DNA of 64,000 bases from Herbidospora galbida (GTDB taxonomy: Bacteria; Actinomycetota; Actinomycetes; Streptosporangiales; Streptosporangiaceae): the NCBI RefSeq assembly GCF_005233835.1, contig NZ_SZQA01000010.1, forward strand, positions 62,001 to 126,000, read 5' to 3'. The notes beneath the pieces were generated by a model. The model made no database searches. It saw nothing but the letters and a program-made list of their open reading frames with translations, and was not told the origin of the DNA. Shown piece after piece: positions 8,363-16,095 of this stretch (position 1 is its first letter; each line of letters opens with the position of its first letter). Both the position numbers and the translations under genes were made by a program.

Positions 8363-8376
8363 GGGAAGCGCTCTCA
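8363..8376. promoter_or_regulatory. LacI-type operator, proximal
   Basis: GGGAAGCGCTCTCA lies 55-68 bases upstream of the start of the secreted ThuA-type gene. It shares AGCGCTCTC with the perfect palindrome at 8457-8468 and resembles actinobacterial LacI-family boxes with a central CG. On the minus strand a possible promoter (TTGACT, 17 bases, CAACAT) lies between the two boxes. Confidence 0.5.
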
Positions 8377-8456
8377 CCGGTAGGTCAGCGTGCCACCGCT
8401 GACCGGATCGAGTGGGACCCGCCCGTAATGTTGCTGCTTTGTCACGAGTCAGTCAA

Positions 8457-8468
8457 GAGAGCGCTCTC
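8457..8468. promoter_or_regulatory. LacI-type operator, distal
   Basis: GAGAGCGCTCTC is a perfect 12-bp palindrome overlapping the stop codon of the ROK regulator gene. With the box at 8363-8376 it brackets the promoter region of the secreted ThuA-type gene. No LacI-family gene is in the window, so the cognate protein is unknown. Confidence 0.55.
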
Positions 8469-9651
8469 AGGATGAGACGACCAGATCCACCGCTTCCGGG
8501 GACAGGACGTGCTCTATGACCATGACGGCCGCGCCGATGATGCCCGCCCGATCACCGAGCTCAGTGGCTCTTATGCTCAGGTGTTGCGTCGCCAGCGGGA
8601 GCGATCGGCTGTATATGACCTCTCGCACCCCGGCCAGGATGTGCTCCCCGGCCTCGGCCATGTCTCCACCGATCACTATCACCGACGGATTGAAGAAGTT
8701 CACGATCGACGCCAGGACGTCGCCGATCTCGCGCCCGGCCTGCCGTGCGAACTGCACGGCCATCGTGTTGCCCTGCCGAACCAGGTTGACCACGTCGCGG
8801 CTGCCGTGGGCGTCGACCCCGGCCGCACTGAGCTGGGTCGCGATGGCAGCGCCGCTGGCCACCGCTTCGAGACATCCGCTGTTGCCACACCGGCACACAA
8901 CCTCGTCGCTCGTGGTGACCCTGATGTGCCCGATGTCCCCGGCCGCACCCTGAGCGCCGCGATGGAGCCGCCGCTCGGAGATGATGCCGCACCCGATGCC
9001 GGTGCCGATCTTGACGAACACCAGATGCTCGACGTCACGCCTGGCCGCCCAGTGTTCGCCCAGCGCCATGATGTTCACGTCGTTGTCGACCAGAACCGGT
9101 GCCCCTAGACGAGATCCCAGCCAGTCAGGCACTGGGAACCCATCCCATCCGGGCATTATCGGCGGGTTGACCGGCCGGCCGCTGGAGTGGGAGACCGGTC
9201 CGGGGAGGCCGACACCCACGCCGCAGAGCGAGCCGCCGGTCTCGACGAGCAGCTCTTTCAGCGTCACCACCAGCCAGCCGAGAACCTCTTCGGGCCCTCG
9301 ATCGATGGGCAGGTCGACCCTGCGCTCGGCCAGGACGGTCGAGGCGAGGTCGGTCACCGCCACACGTGCGTGGGTCGCCCCGAGATCGGCCGCCGCGACG
9401 ACCCGGGCGCCCCGGTTGAAGGTGAAGGCGGTCGCGGGCCGCCCTCCTGAGGAGATCGCGTCGTCGGCGGGCACGATCCATTGATGCGAGAGCAGCGCGT
9501 CGAGCCGCTGCGAAACTGTGGACCTGGCGAGACCCGTGAGCTGCACGAGCTCGGCCCGAGTGCGGGCCTGGCCGTCACGAAGGATCGAGAGCAGTGCTCC
9601 CGCTCCGGTGACCGAGCCGCTGGACTCGCTCAGCATCCCCTGAGTCAACAT
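8467..9651 (-). CDS. ROK-family transcriptional repressor
   Basis: A 394-residue repressor of the NagC/XylR (ROK) family. An N-terminal winged helix-turn-helix (about 15-80, ARTRAELVQLTGLARSTVSQR) is joined to a sugar-kinase-like domain (about 85-385) with DLGATHARVA, the GIGCGI segment and the ROK zinc motif CRCGNSGC around residue 252. Such proteins bind a sugar or sugar phosphate and release DNA. ATG at 9651 follows a strong AGGGAGG site. It is divergent from the ABC importer operon, which it most likely controls together with itself. Its operator cannot be read with confidence from the 102-base intergenic region. Confidence 0.9.
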   Translation of the reverse strand: MLTQGMLSESSGSVTGAGALLSILRDGQARTRAELVQLTGLARSTVSQRLDALLSHQWIVPADDAISSGGRPATAFTFNRGARVVAAADLGATHARVAVTDLASTVLAERRVDLPIDRGPEEVLGWLVVTLKELLVETGGSLCGVGVGLPGPVSHSSGRPVNPPIMPGWDGFPVPDWLGSRLGAPVLVDNDVNIMALGEHWAARRDVEHLVFVKIGTGIGCGIISERRLHRGAQGAAGDIGHIRVTTSDEVVCRCGNSGCLEAVASGAAIATQLSAAGVDAHGSRDVVNLVRQGNTMAVQFARQAGREIGDVLASIVNFFNPSVIVIGGDMAEAGEHILAGVREVIYSRSLPLATQHLSIRATELGDRAGIIGAAVMVIEHVLSPEAVDLVVSS

Positions 9652-9715
9652 CGCCTCCCTTCACCGCATCCGATGATTCCAGATCTCATTATGACATCAG
9701 GACATCCACTTTTGC

Positions 9716-9744
9716 TTGACCGTCAGCATAAGTCGTCCTTAGCA
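9716..9744 (+). promoter_or_regulatory. Promoter of the sugar ABC operon
   Basis: TTGACC (9716-9721), a 17-base spacer and TTAGCA (9739-9744) resemble a housekeeping promoter. The ATG at 9754 is only nine bases beyond the -10, so the mRNA would be nearly leaderless. Confidence 0.5.
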
Positions 9745-9753
9745 TCCGGAAAC

Positions 9754-11304
9754 ATGGAGGACATAAGCCGGGAGCAGTCGGAAACCCCGTCGTTGCTTGC
9801 AATGCGGGACATCGTCAAGCAGTTCCCCGGCGTGCGTGCACTCGACGGGGTGGACCTCGACGTCCGCGCCGGAGAGGTCCACTGTCTATTGGGACAGAAC
9901 GGGGCCGGTAAGTCGACCCTCATCAAGGTGCTCGCGGGCGCCCACCAGCCGGACTCCGGCGAGGTGCTGATGAACGGCGAACCGGTGAAACTGACGACCC
10001 CGACGGCCGCTATGAAGCTGGGCGTCGCGACCATCTATCAGGAACTCGACCTCGTCGACGGCCTCAGCGTCGCCGAGAACGTGTTCCTCGGGCACGAGCA
10101 CGCCACGATGGGATTCACCCACCGGGGCGCGACCAACGCCGCCACCAGGAAGATCCTGGAACGACTCGGGCACGGCGAGATCCGCCCGACGACCGAAGTG
10201 GGCCGCCTCTCCCCGGCCGGCAAGCAGGTCGTCTCCATGGCGCGGGCGCTGTCGCACGACGCGCGGATCATCGTCATGGACGAGCCCTCGGCCGCGCTGG
10301 CGCACGATGAGGTGAACAACCTCTTCCGGATCATCCGGGAGGTCACCGCCCAGGGTGTCGCCGTCATCTACATCTCCCACCGCCTGGAGGAGATCCGTGA
10401 GATCGGCGACCGGGTGACCGTGCTCAAGGACGGCCGCACCGTCGCGGTCGGCCTGCCCGCGAAGGACACCCCGACCAACAAGGTCGTGTCGCTGATGACC
10501 GGCCGCAACGTCGAATACGTCTTCCCGCCCCGCTCTGACGGCGGCTTCGGGGACGAAATCCTCACGATCGAGAACGTCTCCGTGGCCGGCATGGTCCGTG
10601 ACGTGACGTTCTCGGTCCGCGCCGGTGAGATCGTCGGTCTCGCGGGACTGGTCGGCTCCGGCCGCTCGGAGATCATCGAGGCCGTGTACGGCGCCCGGAA
10701 GTTCTCCGGCAAGATCACGCTGAACGGCCAGGTCGTGAAGCCGGGCAACACCACCCGCACCGTCGGGCTCGGCATGGGCCTGGCCCCCGAGGAGCGCAAG
10801 GCCCAGGGTCTTCTCCTCGGCCAGAGCGTCGCCCGCAACATCACCCTGGCGAGCTTGGAGCGTTACTCCACCTTCGGGTGGATCAACCGCAAGAAGGAGG
10901 CGGAGGAGGCCGAGAGCCTGGTCAAGGCGCTCGACATCCGCCCGCCGGACCCCAACCGCATCATCAAGACCCTCTCCGGCGGCAACCAGCAGAAGGCGGT
11001 CATCGGCCGCTGGCTGGTCGGAGAAGGCCGAAAGCTACTGCTGCTCGATGAGCCGACCCGCGGTGTCGACGTCGGCGCCCGCGCCGAGATCTACGCCCTC
11101 ATCCGCAAGCTGGCCGACGAAGGTGTCGGTGTGTTGCTGGTCTCCAGCGAGGTCCCCGAGGTTCTCGGGCTGGCCGACCGTGTGCTGGTGATCCGCGAAG
11201 GCCGCATCGTCCGAGAGGCCGGCGCCGGAGAGCTCGATGAGCACACCGTGCTGGACCTCGTCATGGACGCTCACCCCGTGACGTCCGCCCCCTCCCACGA
11301 CTGA
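9754..11304 (+). CDS. Sugar ABC transporter ATP-binding protein (RbsA/XylG type)
   Basis: A 516-residue protein with two fused ATPase domains, as in CUT2 importers. The first Walker A is GQNGAGKST at 47-55, with Walker B IIVMDEPS near 171-178. The second half has GLAPEERKAQGL, the signature LSGGNQQKAVIGRW and Walker B LLLDEPTRG near 429-437. As in other CUT2 proteins the second Walker A is degenerate (LVGSGRSEI). ATG at 9754 is chosen because it follows the inferred promoter and GGAA closely. It is the first gene of an operon with permease, binding protein, oxidoreductase and isomerase. The substrate is probably a monosaccharide or polyol, not identified. Confidence 0.92.
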   Translation: MEDISREQSETPSLLAMRDIVKQFPGVRALDGVDLDVRAGEVHCLLGQNGAGKSTLIKVLAGAHQPDSGEVLMNGEPVKLTTPTAAMKLGVATIYQELDLVDGLSVAENVFLGHEHATMGFTHRGATNAATRKILERLGHGEIRPTTEVGRLSPAGKQVVSMARALSHDARIIVMDEPSAALAHDEVNNLFRIIREVTAQGVAVIYISHRLEEIREIGDRVTVLKDGRTVAVGLPAKDTPTNKVVSLMTGRNVEYVFPPRSDGGFGDEILTIENVSVAGMVRDVTFSVRAGEIVGLAGLVGSGRSEIIEAVYGARKFSGKITLNGQVVKPGNTTRTVGLGMGLAPEERKAQGLLLGQSVARNITLASLERYSTFGWINRKKEAEEAESLVKALDIRPPDPNRIIKTLSGGNQQKAVIGRWLVGEGRKLLLLDEPTRGVDVGARAEIYALIRKLADEGVGVLLVSSEVPEVLGLADRVLVIREGRIVREAGAGELDEHTVLDLVMDAHPVTSAPSHD

Positions 11305-11322
11305 TCTGCAGGAGCCCGTTCC

Positions 11323-12375
11323 ATGACAGAGGTGAATCCGCAACAGGTGTCCGCACCCAAGGCGGACGAAACCGCCCGGGTGGAGGCCGCCGCGGCGGCC
11401 GCCGCCAAGCCCTCCGGCGGCGGACTACGACTCGGCGGGATCGGAGAGATCCCGCACATCGGCCTGGTACTGGCCCTGGTCATCCTGGCCGCGGTCGGCC
11501 TGGTCACCGTGCCCGACGCGTTCGCCACCACGTCGAACATGGTGTCGATCCTGGCCCTGGCCGCGACCATCGGCGTCATCACCGTCGGCGCGACCTTCGT
11601 CATCATCGGCGGCGGCATCGACCTGTCGGTCGGCGCGGTGATGGCCCTGGCCTCCGTCTGGGCCACCACGCTGGCGACCCAGGCCTACGGGCCCTGGGTG
11701 ATGATGATCTGCGCCGTCCTGGTGGGAACCGGAGCCGGACTTCTCAACGGCTTCCTGATCTCGTACGGGCGGATGGTGCCCTTCATCGCCACGCTGGCGA
11801 TGCTGGTGGCCGCCCGTGGTCTGGCCCAGCGCATGTCCGACCGGAAGACCCAGCTGGTCGGCCCCGACAACCAGGTGATCGTCGACCTCTCGACGACCCG
11901 GGTGCTCGGCCTGCCGCTGCTCGTCTACGTCTTCGCCGTGGTCGTCATCGTCGGCTGGCTGATCCTCAACCGCACCACCTTCGGCCGCCGCACCTACGCC
12001 GTCGGCGGCAACCCCGAGGCCGCCCGGCTGGCCGGCATCAACGTGAAGCGCCACACGATGATGCTCTACGCGCTGTCCGGGTTCTGCTGCGGCATCGCAG
12101 CGATTCTCATCATGGCGCGCACCACGACCGGGTCGTCCACCCACGGCGACCTGTACGAACTGGACGCGATCGCCGCGGTCATCATCGGCGGCACGCTTCT
12201 GACCGGTGGCCGGGGCACGATCGTGGGCGCCATCCTCGGTCTGCTCATCTTCACCGTGATCACCAACCTCTTCATCCTGAATGGGCTGAACACCAGTGAC
12301 CAGCTCATCGCCAAGGGTCTGATCATCGTGGCCGCCGTTCTCCTTCAGCGGCGCAGCCTCCAAGCAAGTACATAG
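11323..12375 (+). CDS. Sugar ABC transporter permease (RbsC type)
   Basis: A 350-residue integral membrane permease of the BPD_transp_2 family. An Ala-rich cytoplasmic N-terminus of about 45 residues precedes eight to ten hydrophobic helices. Family marks include GGGIDLSVGAVMAL, GRRTYAVGGNPEAARLAGI and IIGGTLLTGGRGTI. It pairs with the fused ATPase upstream (18-base gap) and the binding protein downstream. A strong hairpin after its stop probably lets the binding protein be made in excess. Confidence 0.92.
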   Translation: MTEVNPQQVSAPKADETARVEAAAAAAAKPSGGGLRLGGIGEIPHIGLVLALVILAAVGLVTVPDAFATTSNMVSILALAATIGVITVGATFVIIGGGIDLSVGAVMALASVWATTLATQAYGPWVMMICAVLVGTGAGLLNGFLISYGRMVPFIATLAMLVAARGLAQRMSDRKTQLVGPDNQVIVDLSTTRVLGLPLLVYVFAVVVIVGWLILNRTTFGRRTYAVGGNPEAARLAGINVKRHTMMLYALSGFCCGIAAILIMARTTTGSSTHGDLYELDAIAAVIIGGTLLTGGRGTIVGAILGLLIFTVITNLFILNGLNTSDQLIAKGLIIVAAVLLQRRSLQAST

Positions 12376-12394
12376 CAAGTTCTCACCCCCTGCT

Positions 12395-12423
12395 GGACCG
12401 CGGCATCCGTTCCGCCGCGGTCC
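12395..12423 (+). other. Intercistronic stem-loop before the binding-protein gene
   Basis: GGACCGCGGC (12395-12404) pairs perfectly with GCCGCGGTCC (12414-12423) across a nine-base loop. Its place between permease and binding protein fits an mRNA-stabilising or partial-termination element that raises binding-protein output, a known arrangement in ABC operons. Confidence 0.65.
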
Positions 12424-12464
12424 GGGTTCCCCACTGCCGGAAACAACTCCTCAAGGAGAAGAAC

Positions 12465-13532
12465 ATGACCCAGACCCCGGGTCGCCGCGGATTCCTCCTC
12501 GGCGGTGCCGTCATCGGCGCCGGTGCGCTCGTGTCGGCCTGCACCAGCAACGAGCCCGCCGCGGCTCCGGCGGCCACCTCGGCCGCCGCCGCCCCCGCGC
12601 CGGCTCCGGCCGGCGGCAACGACGCGCCTGGCGACAAGGTCGTCATCGGCTTCTCCGCGCCCGCCGCCGACCACGGCTGGATCGCGGCGATCGCCAAGAA
12701 CGCCGCCGACGCCGCCAAGCAGTACTCCGATGTCGAGTTCAAGGCCGTCGAGCCGACCAACGACATCAGCGTGCAGATCTCGGCCGTCGAGTCGCTCATC
12801 GCGGCCAAGGTCAACGTGATCGTCATGCTGCCGAACGACGGCGCGCAGCTGAACCAGATCGCCCGCACCGCCACCGACGCCGGCATCCCGGTCGTCAACC
12901 TCGACCGCGTGTTCCCGGACAAGCTGTCGTACCGGACCTGGATCGGCGGCGACAACTACGGCATGGGCGTGGCCGCCGGCCACTTCATCGGCAAGAAGCT
13001 CAAGGACGCCGGTACCTCCAACCCGGTCATCCTCGAGATCCAGGGCATCGCCACGCTGCCCCTGACCCAGGACCGCAGCAAGGGCTTCGAGGACGCGCTC
13101 AAGAGCTACGGCTTCTCGGTGACCGCCAAGCAGGACGCGCAGTTCACCGTCGAGTCGGGCACCGAGGTCGCCGCCAACCTGCTCCAGGCGCACCCGAAGA
13201 TCGACGCCATCTGGAACCACGACGACGACCAGGGCATCGGCGTCCTGGCCGCCATCAAGGAGGCCAACCGCTCCGAGTTCTTCATGGTCGGCGGCGCCGG
13301 TTCGGCCAACGCCATGCGTGAGATCCAGGCCGACTCGGGCGTCCTCAAGGCGACCGTCACCTACTCGCCCACCATGGCCGCCTCCGCGATCAAGCTCGCT
13401 CGCCTGATCGCGCAGGGCAAGGGCATGAGCGACCTTCTGGAGCACCAGGTCCCGCAGTCCATCACCTTGGCCTCCGAGACCATCACGAAGGAGAACGCCG
13501 CCGAGTACCTGCCGCTGGGCTTCGAGTCGTGA
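12465..13532 (+). CDS. Sugar-binding lipoprotein of the ABC importer (RbsB type)
   Basis: A 355-residue periplasmic-binding-protein-like lipoprotein (Peripla_BP_4 family). The N-terminus combines a twin-arginine start (GRRGFLLGG) with a lipobox LVSAC, so export by Tat followed by lipidation is likely. An Ala/Pro-rich linker precedes the two-lobed binding domain (VVIGFSAPAADHGWIAAIAKNAAD, then LPNDGAQLNQIA). ATG follows AAGGAG. The last bases overlap the GTG of the Gfo/Idh/MocA gene. The ligand class is inferred from the transporter type only. Confidence 0.92.
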   Translation: MTQTPGRRGFLLGGAVIGAGALVSACTSNEPAAAPAATSAAAAPAPAPAGGNDAPGDKVVIGFSAPAADHGWIAAIAKNAADAAKQYSDVEFKAVEPTNDISVQISAVESLIAAKVNVIVMLPNDGAQLNQIARTATDAGIPVVNLDRVFPDKLSYRTWIGGDNYGMGVAAGHFIGKKLKDAGTSNPVILEIQGIATLPLTQDRSKGFEDALKSYGFSVTAKQDAQFTVESGTEVAANLLQAHPKIDAIWNHDDDQGIGVLAAIKEANRSEFFMVGGAGSANAMREIQADSGVLKATVTYSPTMAASAIKLARLIAQGKGMSDLLEHQVPQSITLASETITKENAAEYLPLGFES

Positions 13533-14692
13533 AGCCGGTCATCGGGGTTGGCATGGTGGGGTACGCGTTCATGGGACGCGTGCACTCCCAGGCCTGGCGC
13601 AGTGTCGGTGCGTTCTTCGACCTGCCGGTCAAGCCGTCCATGGCGGTGCTGTCCGGCCGGTCGCGGGCGAACACCGAGGCGGCCGCCGAGTCCATGGGCT
13701 GGGCGTCCGTCGAGACGGACTGGAAGGAACTCGTCAAGCGCGACGACGTGCACTTGGTCGACATCTGCACGCCCGGTGACTCGCACGCCGAGATCGCCAT
13801 CGCCGCTCTTGAGGCGGGAAAGCACGTGCTGTGCGAGAAGCCGCTGGCCAACACCGTGGAGGAGGCGGAGGCCATGGCCGCCGCCGCCCGCGCGGCGTCG
13901 GCCCGGGGTGTGCGCAGCATGGTCGCCTTCAACTACCGACGCGTCCCCGCCGTCGCGCTGGCTCGCCAGCTCGTCGCCGAGGGCCGTCTCGGGACCATCC
14001 GTCACGTACGCGCCCAGTACCTCCAGGACTGGATCGTCGACCCCGATTTCCCGCTCGTCTGGCGTCTGCAGAAGGACAAGGCCGGATCGGGTGCGCTCGG
14101 TGACATCGGCGCGCACATCATCGACACCGCGCAGTTCATCCTCGGTGAACACCTGACGGGCGTCTCGGCCATCACCGAGACGTTCATCAAGGAGCGGCCC
14201 CTCGCCGACGCCTCCGCCGGGCTCTCCGCCCAGGGCGGCGCCGAGATGGGCCAGGTCACCGTGGACGACGCCGCGATCTTCACCGGCCGCTTCGGCGGCG
14301 GGGCGATCGCCTCCTTCGAGGCCACGCGCTTCGCCACCGGCCGCAAGAACGCGCTGCGCATCGAGGTCAACGGGTCGCTCGGCAGCATCTCGTTCGACTT
14401 CGAGTCGCTCAACGAGCTGTGGTTCCACGACCACACGCTGGCCGCGGAGGAAGGTGGATTCCGGCGGGTGCTCGTCACCGAGGCCGGTCACCCCTACGCG
14501 GGCGCGTGGTGGCCCCCGGGCCACGGACTCGGCTACGAGAACACGTTCACCCACGAGGTGAAGGACTTCCTGGAGGCCATCTCGGCCGGGGCGGACCCCA
14601 CGCCCACGTTCGACGACGGACTCCAAGTGCAGAAGGTGCTCGACGCGGTCGAGCGCAGCGCCGGCGACGACAGCCGCTGGACGACTGTCTAA
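13529..14692 (+). CDS. Gfo/Idh/MocA-family oxidoreductase
   Basis: A 387-residue NAD(P)-dependent sugar oxidoreductase. The N-terminal Rossmann motif GVGMVGYAFMG begins at residue 6. CEKPLANT near residue 102 holds the conserved EKP lysine, and GSGALGDIGAHIIDTAQF carries the catalytic-region Asp and His. GTG at 13529 overlaps the preceding stop (GTGA), so it is translationally coupled to the importer. Together with the ThuA-type protein and the isomerase this resembles ThuB-like 3-keto-sugar chemistry or inositol-type dehydrogenation, but the substrate is not determinable here. Confidence 0.9.
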   Translation: MKPVIGVGMVGYAFMGRVHSQAWRSVGAFFDLPVKPSMAVLSGRSRANTEAAAESMGWASVETDWKELVKRDDVHLVDICTPGDSHAEIAIAALEAGKHVLCEKPLANTVEEAEAMAAAARAASARGVRSMVAFNYRRVPAVALARQLVAEGRLGTIRHVRAQYLQDWIVDPDFPLVWRLQKDKAGSGALGDIGAHIIDTAQFILGEHLTGVSAITETFIKERPLADASAGLSAQGGAEMGQVTVDDAAIFTGRFGGGAIASFEATRFATGRKNALRIEVNGSLGSISFDFESLNELWFHDHTLAAEEGGFRRVLVTEAGHPYAGAWWPPGHGLGYENTFTHEVKDFLEAISAGADPTPTFDDGLQVQKVLDAVERSAGDDSRWTTV

Positions 14693-14725
14693 GACCACGC
14701 ACACCTTTTCGGGGGGACCGGGGTT

Positions 14726-14830
14726 CCCGGCCGCCCGGAACGCGACCGGCACGGTCGCGTGTACGCCGTCGCGCCGAGGCGACGTACACGTGAGTGCCAC
14801 CCGAGCCGTTTCGCGTTCCGGGCGGAAGGG
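14726..14830 (+). other. Structured intercistronic RNA region with competing stems
   Basis: The spacer between the oxidoreductase and isomerase genes holds nested inverted repeats. An outer 15-bp perfect stem joins CCGCCCGGAACGCGA (14731-14745) to its complement at 14811-14825, extended by CCC/GGG. An inner 8-bp stem, CGCGACCG/CGGTCGCG (14741-14748 and 14752-14759), uses five bases of the outer stem, so the two folds exclude each other. A third 8-bp stem joins 14758-14765 to 14783-14790. The ATG of the next gene lies 40 bases further on. Function unknown; attenuation or mRNA processing is possible. Confidence 0.6.
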
Positions 14831-14869
14831 GCAGACCCCATCCCAGGAGACTGACGGAGACTGACGACG

Positions 14870-15874
14870 ATGACGCGACCGATCACCCTCTTCACCGGCC
14901 AGTGGGCCGACCTGCCCTTCGAGGAGGTCTGCCGCCTCGCCTCCGAATGGGGCTACGAAGGCCTCGAGATCGCCACGTGGGGCGACCACCTGGAGATCGA
15001 CAAGGCGCTGAGCGACCCCGGGTACGTCAAGCGCAAGCTGGAGACCCTGGAGAAGTACAACCTCAAGGTCTGGACGATCTCCAACCACCTGATCAGCCAG
15101 GCCATCTGCGACCACCCGATCGACGAGCGGCACAAGGGCATCCTGCCCTCGCGCCTGTGGTCGGACGACGCCGAGCAGGTCCGGCAGAACGCCGCCGAGG
15201 AGACCAAGAACACCGCCCGCGTCGCGGCCCTCCTGGGCGCGAACACCGTGGTCGGCTTCACCGGCTCCTCGATCTGGCACACCGTGGCCATGTTCCCGCC
15301 GGCCAGCCAGGCCATGATCGACCGTGGCTACGAGGACTTCGCCGAGCGCTTCAACCCCATCCTCGACGTGTTCGAGCAGGAGGGTGTGCGCTTCGCCCAC
15401 GAGGTCCACCCGAGCGAGATCGCCTACGACTACCACACGACGGTCAAGACCCTGGAGGCCATCGGCCACCGGGCGTCGTTCGGCCTGAACTGGGACCCGT
15501 CGCACATGGTGTGGCAGCAGCTCGACCCGGCCGGCTTCATCCTCGACTTCGCCGACCGGATCTACCACGTCGACTGCAAGGACGCCAAGGTCCGCATCGG
15601 CGACGGCCGCCGCGGCATCCTGTCCTCGCACCTGGCGTGGGCCGACCCCAAGCGCGGCTGGGACTTCGTCTCGACCGGCCGTGGCGACGTGCCGTGGGAG
15701 GACTGCTTCCGCGCCCTCAACCACATCGGTTACGACGGCCCCATCTCCATCGAGTGGGAGGACGCCGGCATGGACCGCCTCATGGGCGCGCCCGAGGCCC
15801 TGGCGTACATCTCCAAGCTCAACGCGATCACCCCGCCCGCGGCGGCGTTCGACGCCGCTTTCAGCTCCGAGTGA
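14870..15874 (+). CDS. Sugar phosphate isomerase/epimerase (TIM-barrel, AP_endonuc_2 family)
   Basis: A 334-residue xylose-isomerase-like TIM-barrel protein. Putative divalent-metal ligands are the Glu of AHEVHPSE, the Asp and His of GLNWDPSHM, the His of YHVDCKD and the Glu of [10 protein letters not shown]. Such proteins isomerise or epimerise keto sugars, or dehydrate inositol derivatives, downstream of Gfo/Idh/MocA dehydrogenases. ATG is preceded by GGAGACTGACGACG. It is probably in the importer operon, though a 177-base structured spacer separates it from the oxidoreductase. A perfect 12-bp hairpin terminator follows. Confidence 0.88.
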   Translation: MTRPITLFTGQWADLPFEEVCRLASEWGYEGLEIATWGDHLEIDKALSDPGYVKRKLETLEKYNLKVWTISNHLISQAICDHPIDERHKGILPSRLWSDDAEQVRQNAAEETKNTARVAALLGANTVVGFTGSSIWHTVAMFPPASQAMIDRGYEDFAERFNPILDVFEQEGVRFAHEVHPSEIAYDYHTTVKTLEAIGHRASFGLNWDPSHMVWQQLDPAGFILDFADRIYHVDCKDAKVRIGDGRRGILSSHLAWADPKRGWDFVSTGRGDVPWEDCFRALNHIGYDGPISIEWEDAGMDRLMGAPEALAYISKLNAITPPAAAFDAAFSSE

Positions 15875-15886
15875 TCTCCTGAACGA

Positions 15887-15929
15887 GGCAGGTCTGCGTT
15901 TCCGAGGTCAGGAGCGCAGACCTGCCTTT
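15887..15929 (+). terminator. Intrinsic terminator of the sugar operon
   Basis: GGCAGGTCTGCG (15887-15898) pairs perfectly with CGCAGACCTGCC (15915-15926) and is followed by TTTC. It lies 12 bases after the isomerase stop. Confidence 0.8.
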
Positions 15930-15956
15930 CTCAAGCCTGCAACCCACGCCGGTCGT

Positions 15957-15965
15957 GAAAGTTTC
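15957..15965. promoter_or_regulatory. GAAAGTTTC palindrome upstream of the CBM2 dehydrogenase
   Basis: GAAAGTTTC lies 131 bases before the ATG of the secreted CBM2-bearing sugar dehydrogenase. The same core lies at 567-575 (inverse orientation) and, within a 15-bp palindrome, upstream of the chitinase at 50642-50656. Confidence 0.4.
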
Positions 15966-16095
15966 CCGGCCCGGGGCGCGGCCGGCGGCGTACACGCAGA
16001 TCGGCGAGCGGGCGCCCGCCCGGTGATTGCCCCCGGGGCGGCCGGCGCTTTCGATGGGGACGAGCCGGTAGTCCCGTCCCACCCGGGAGCGTGCG

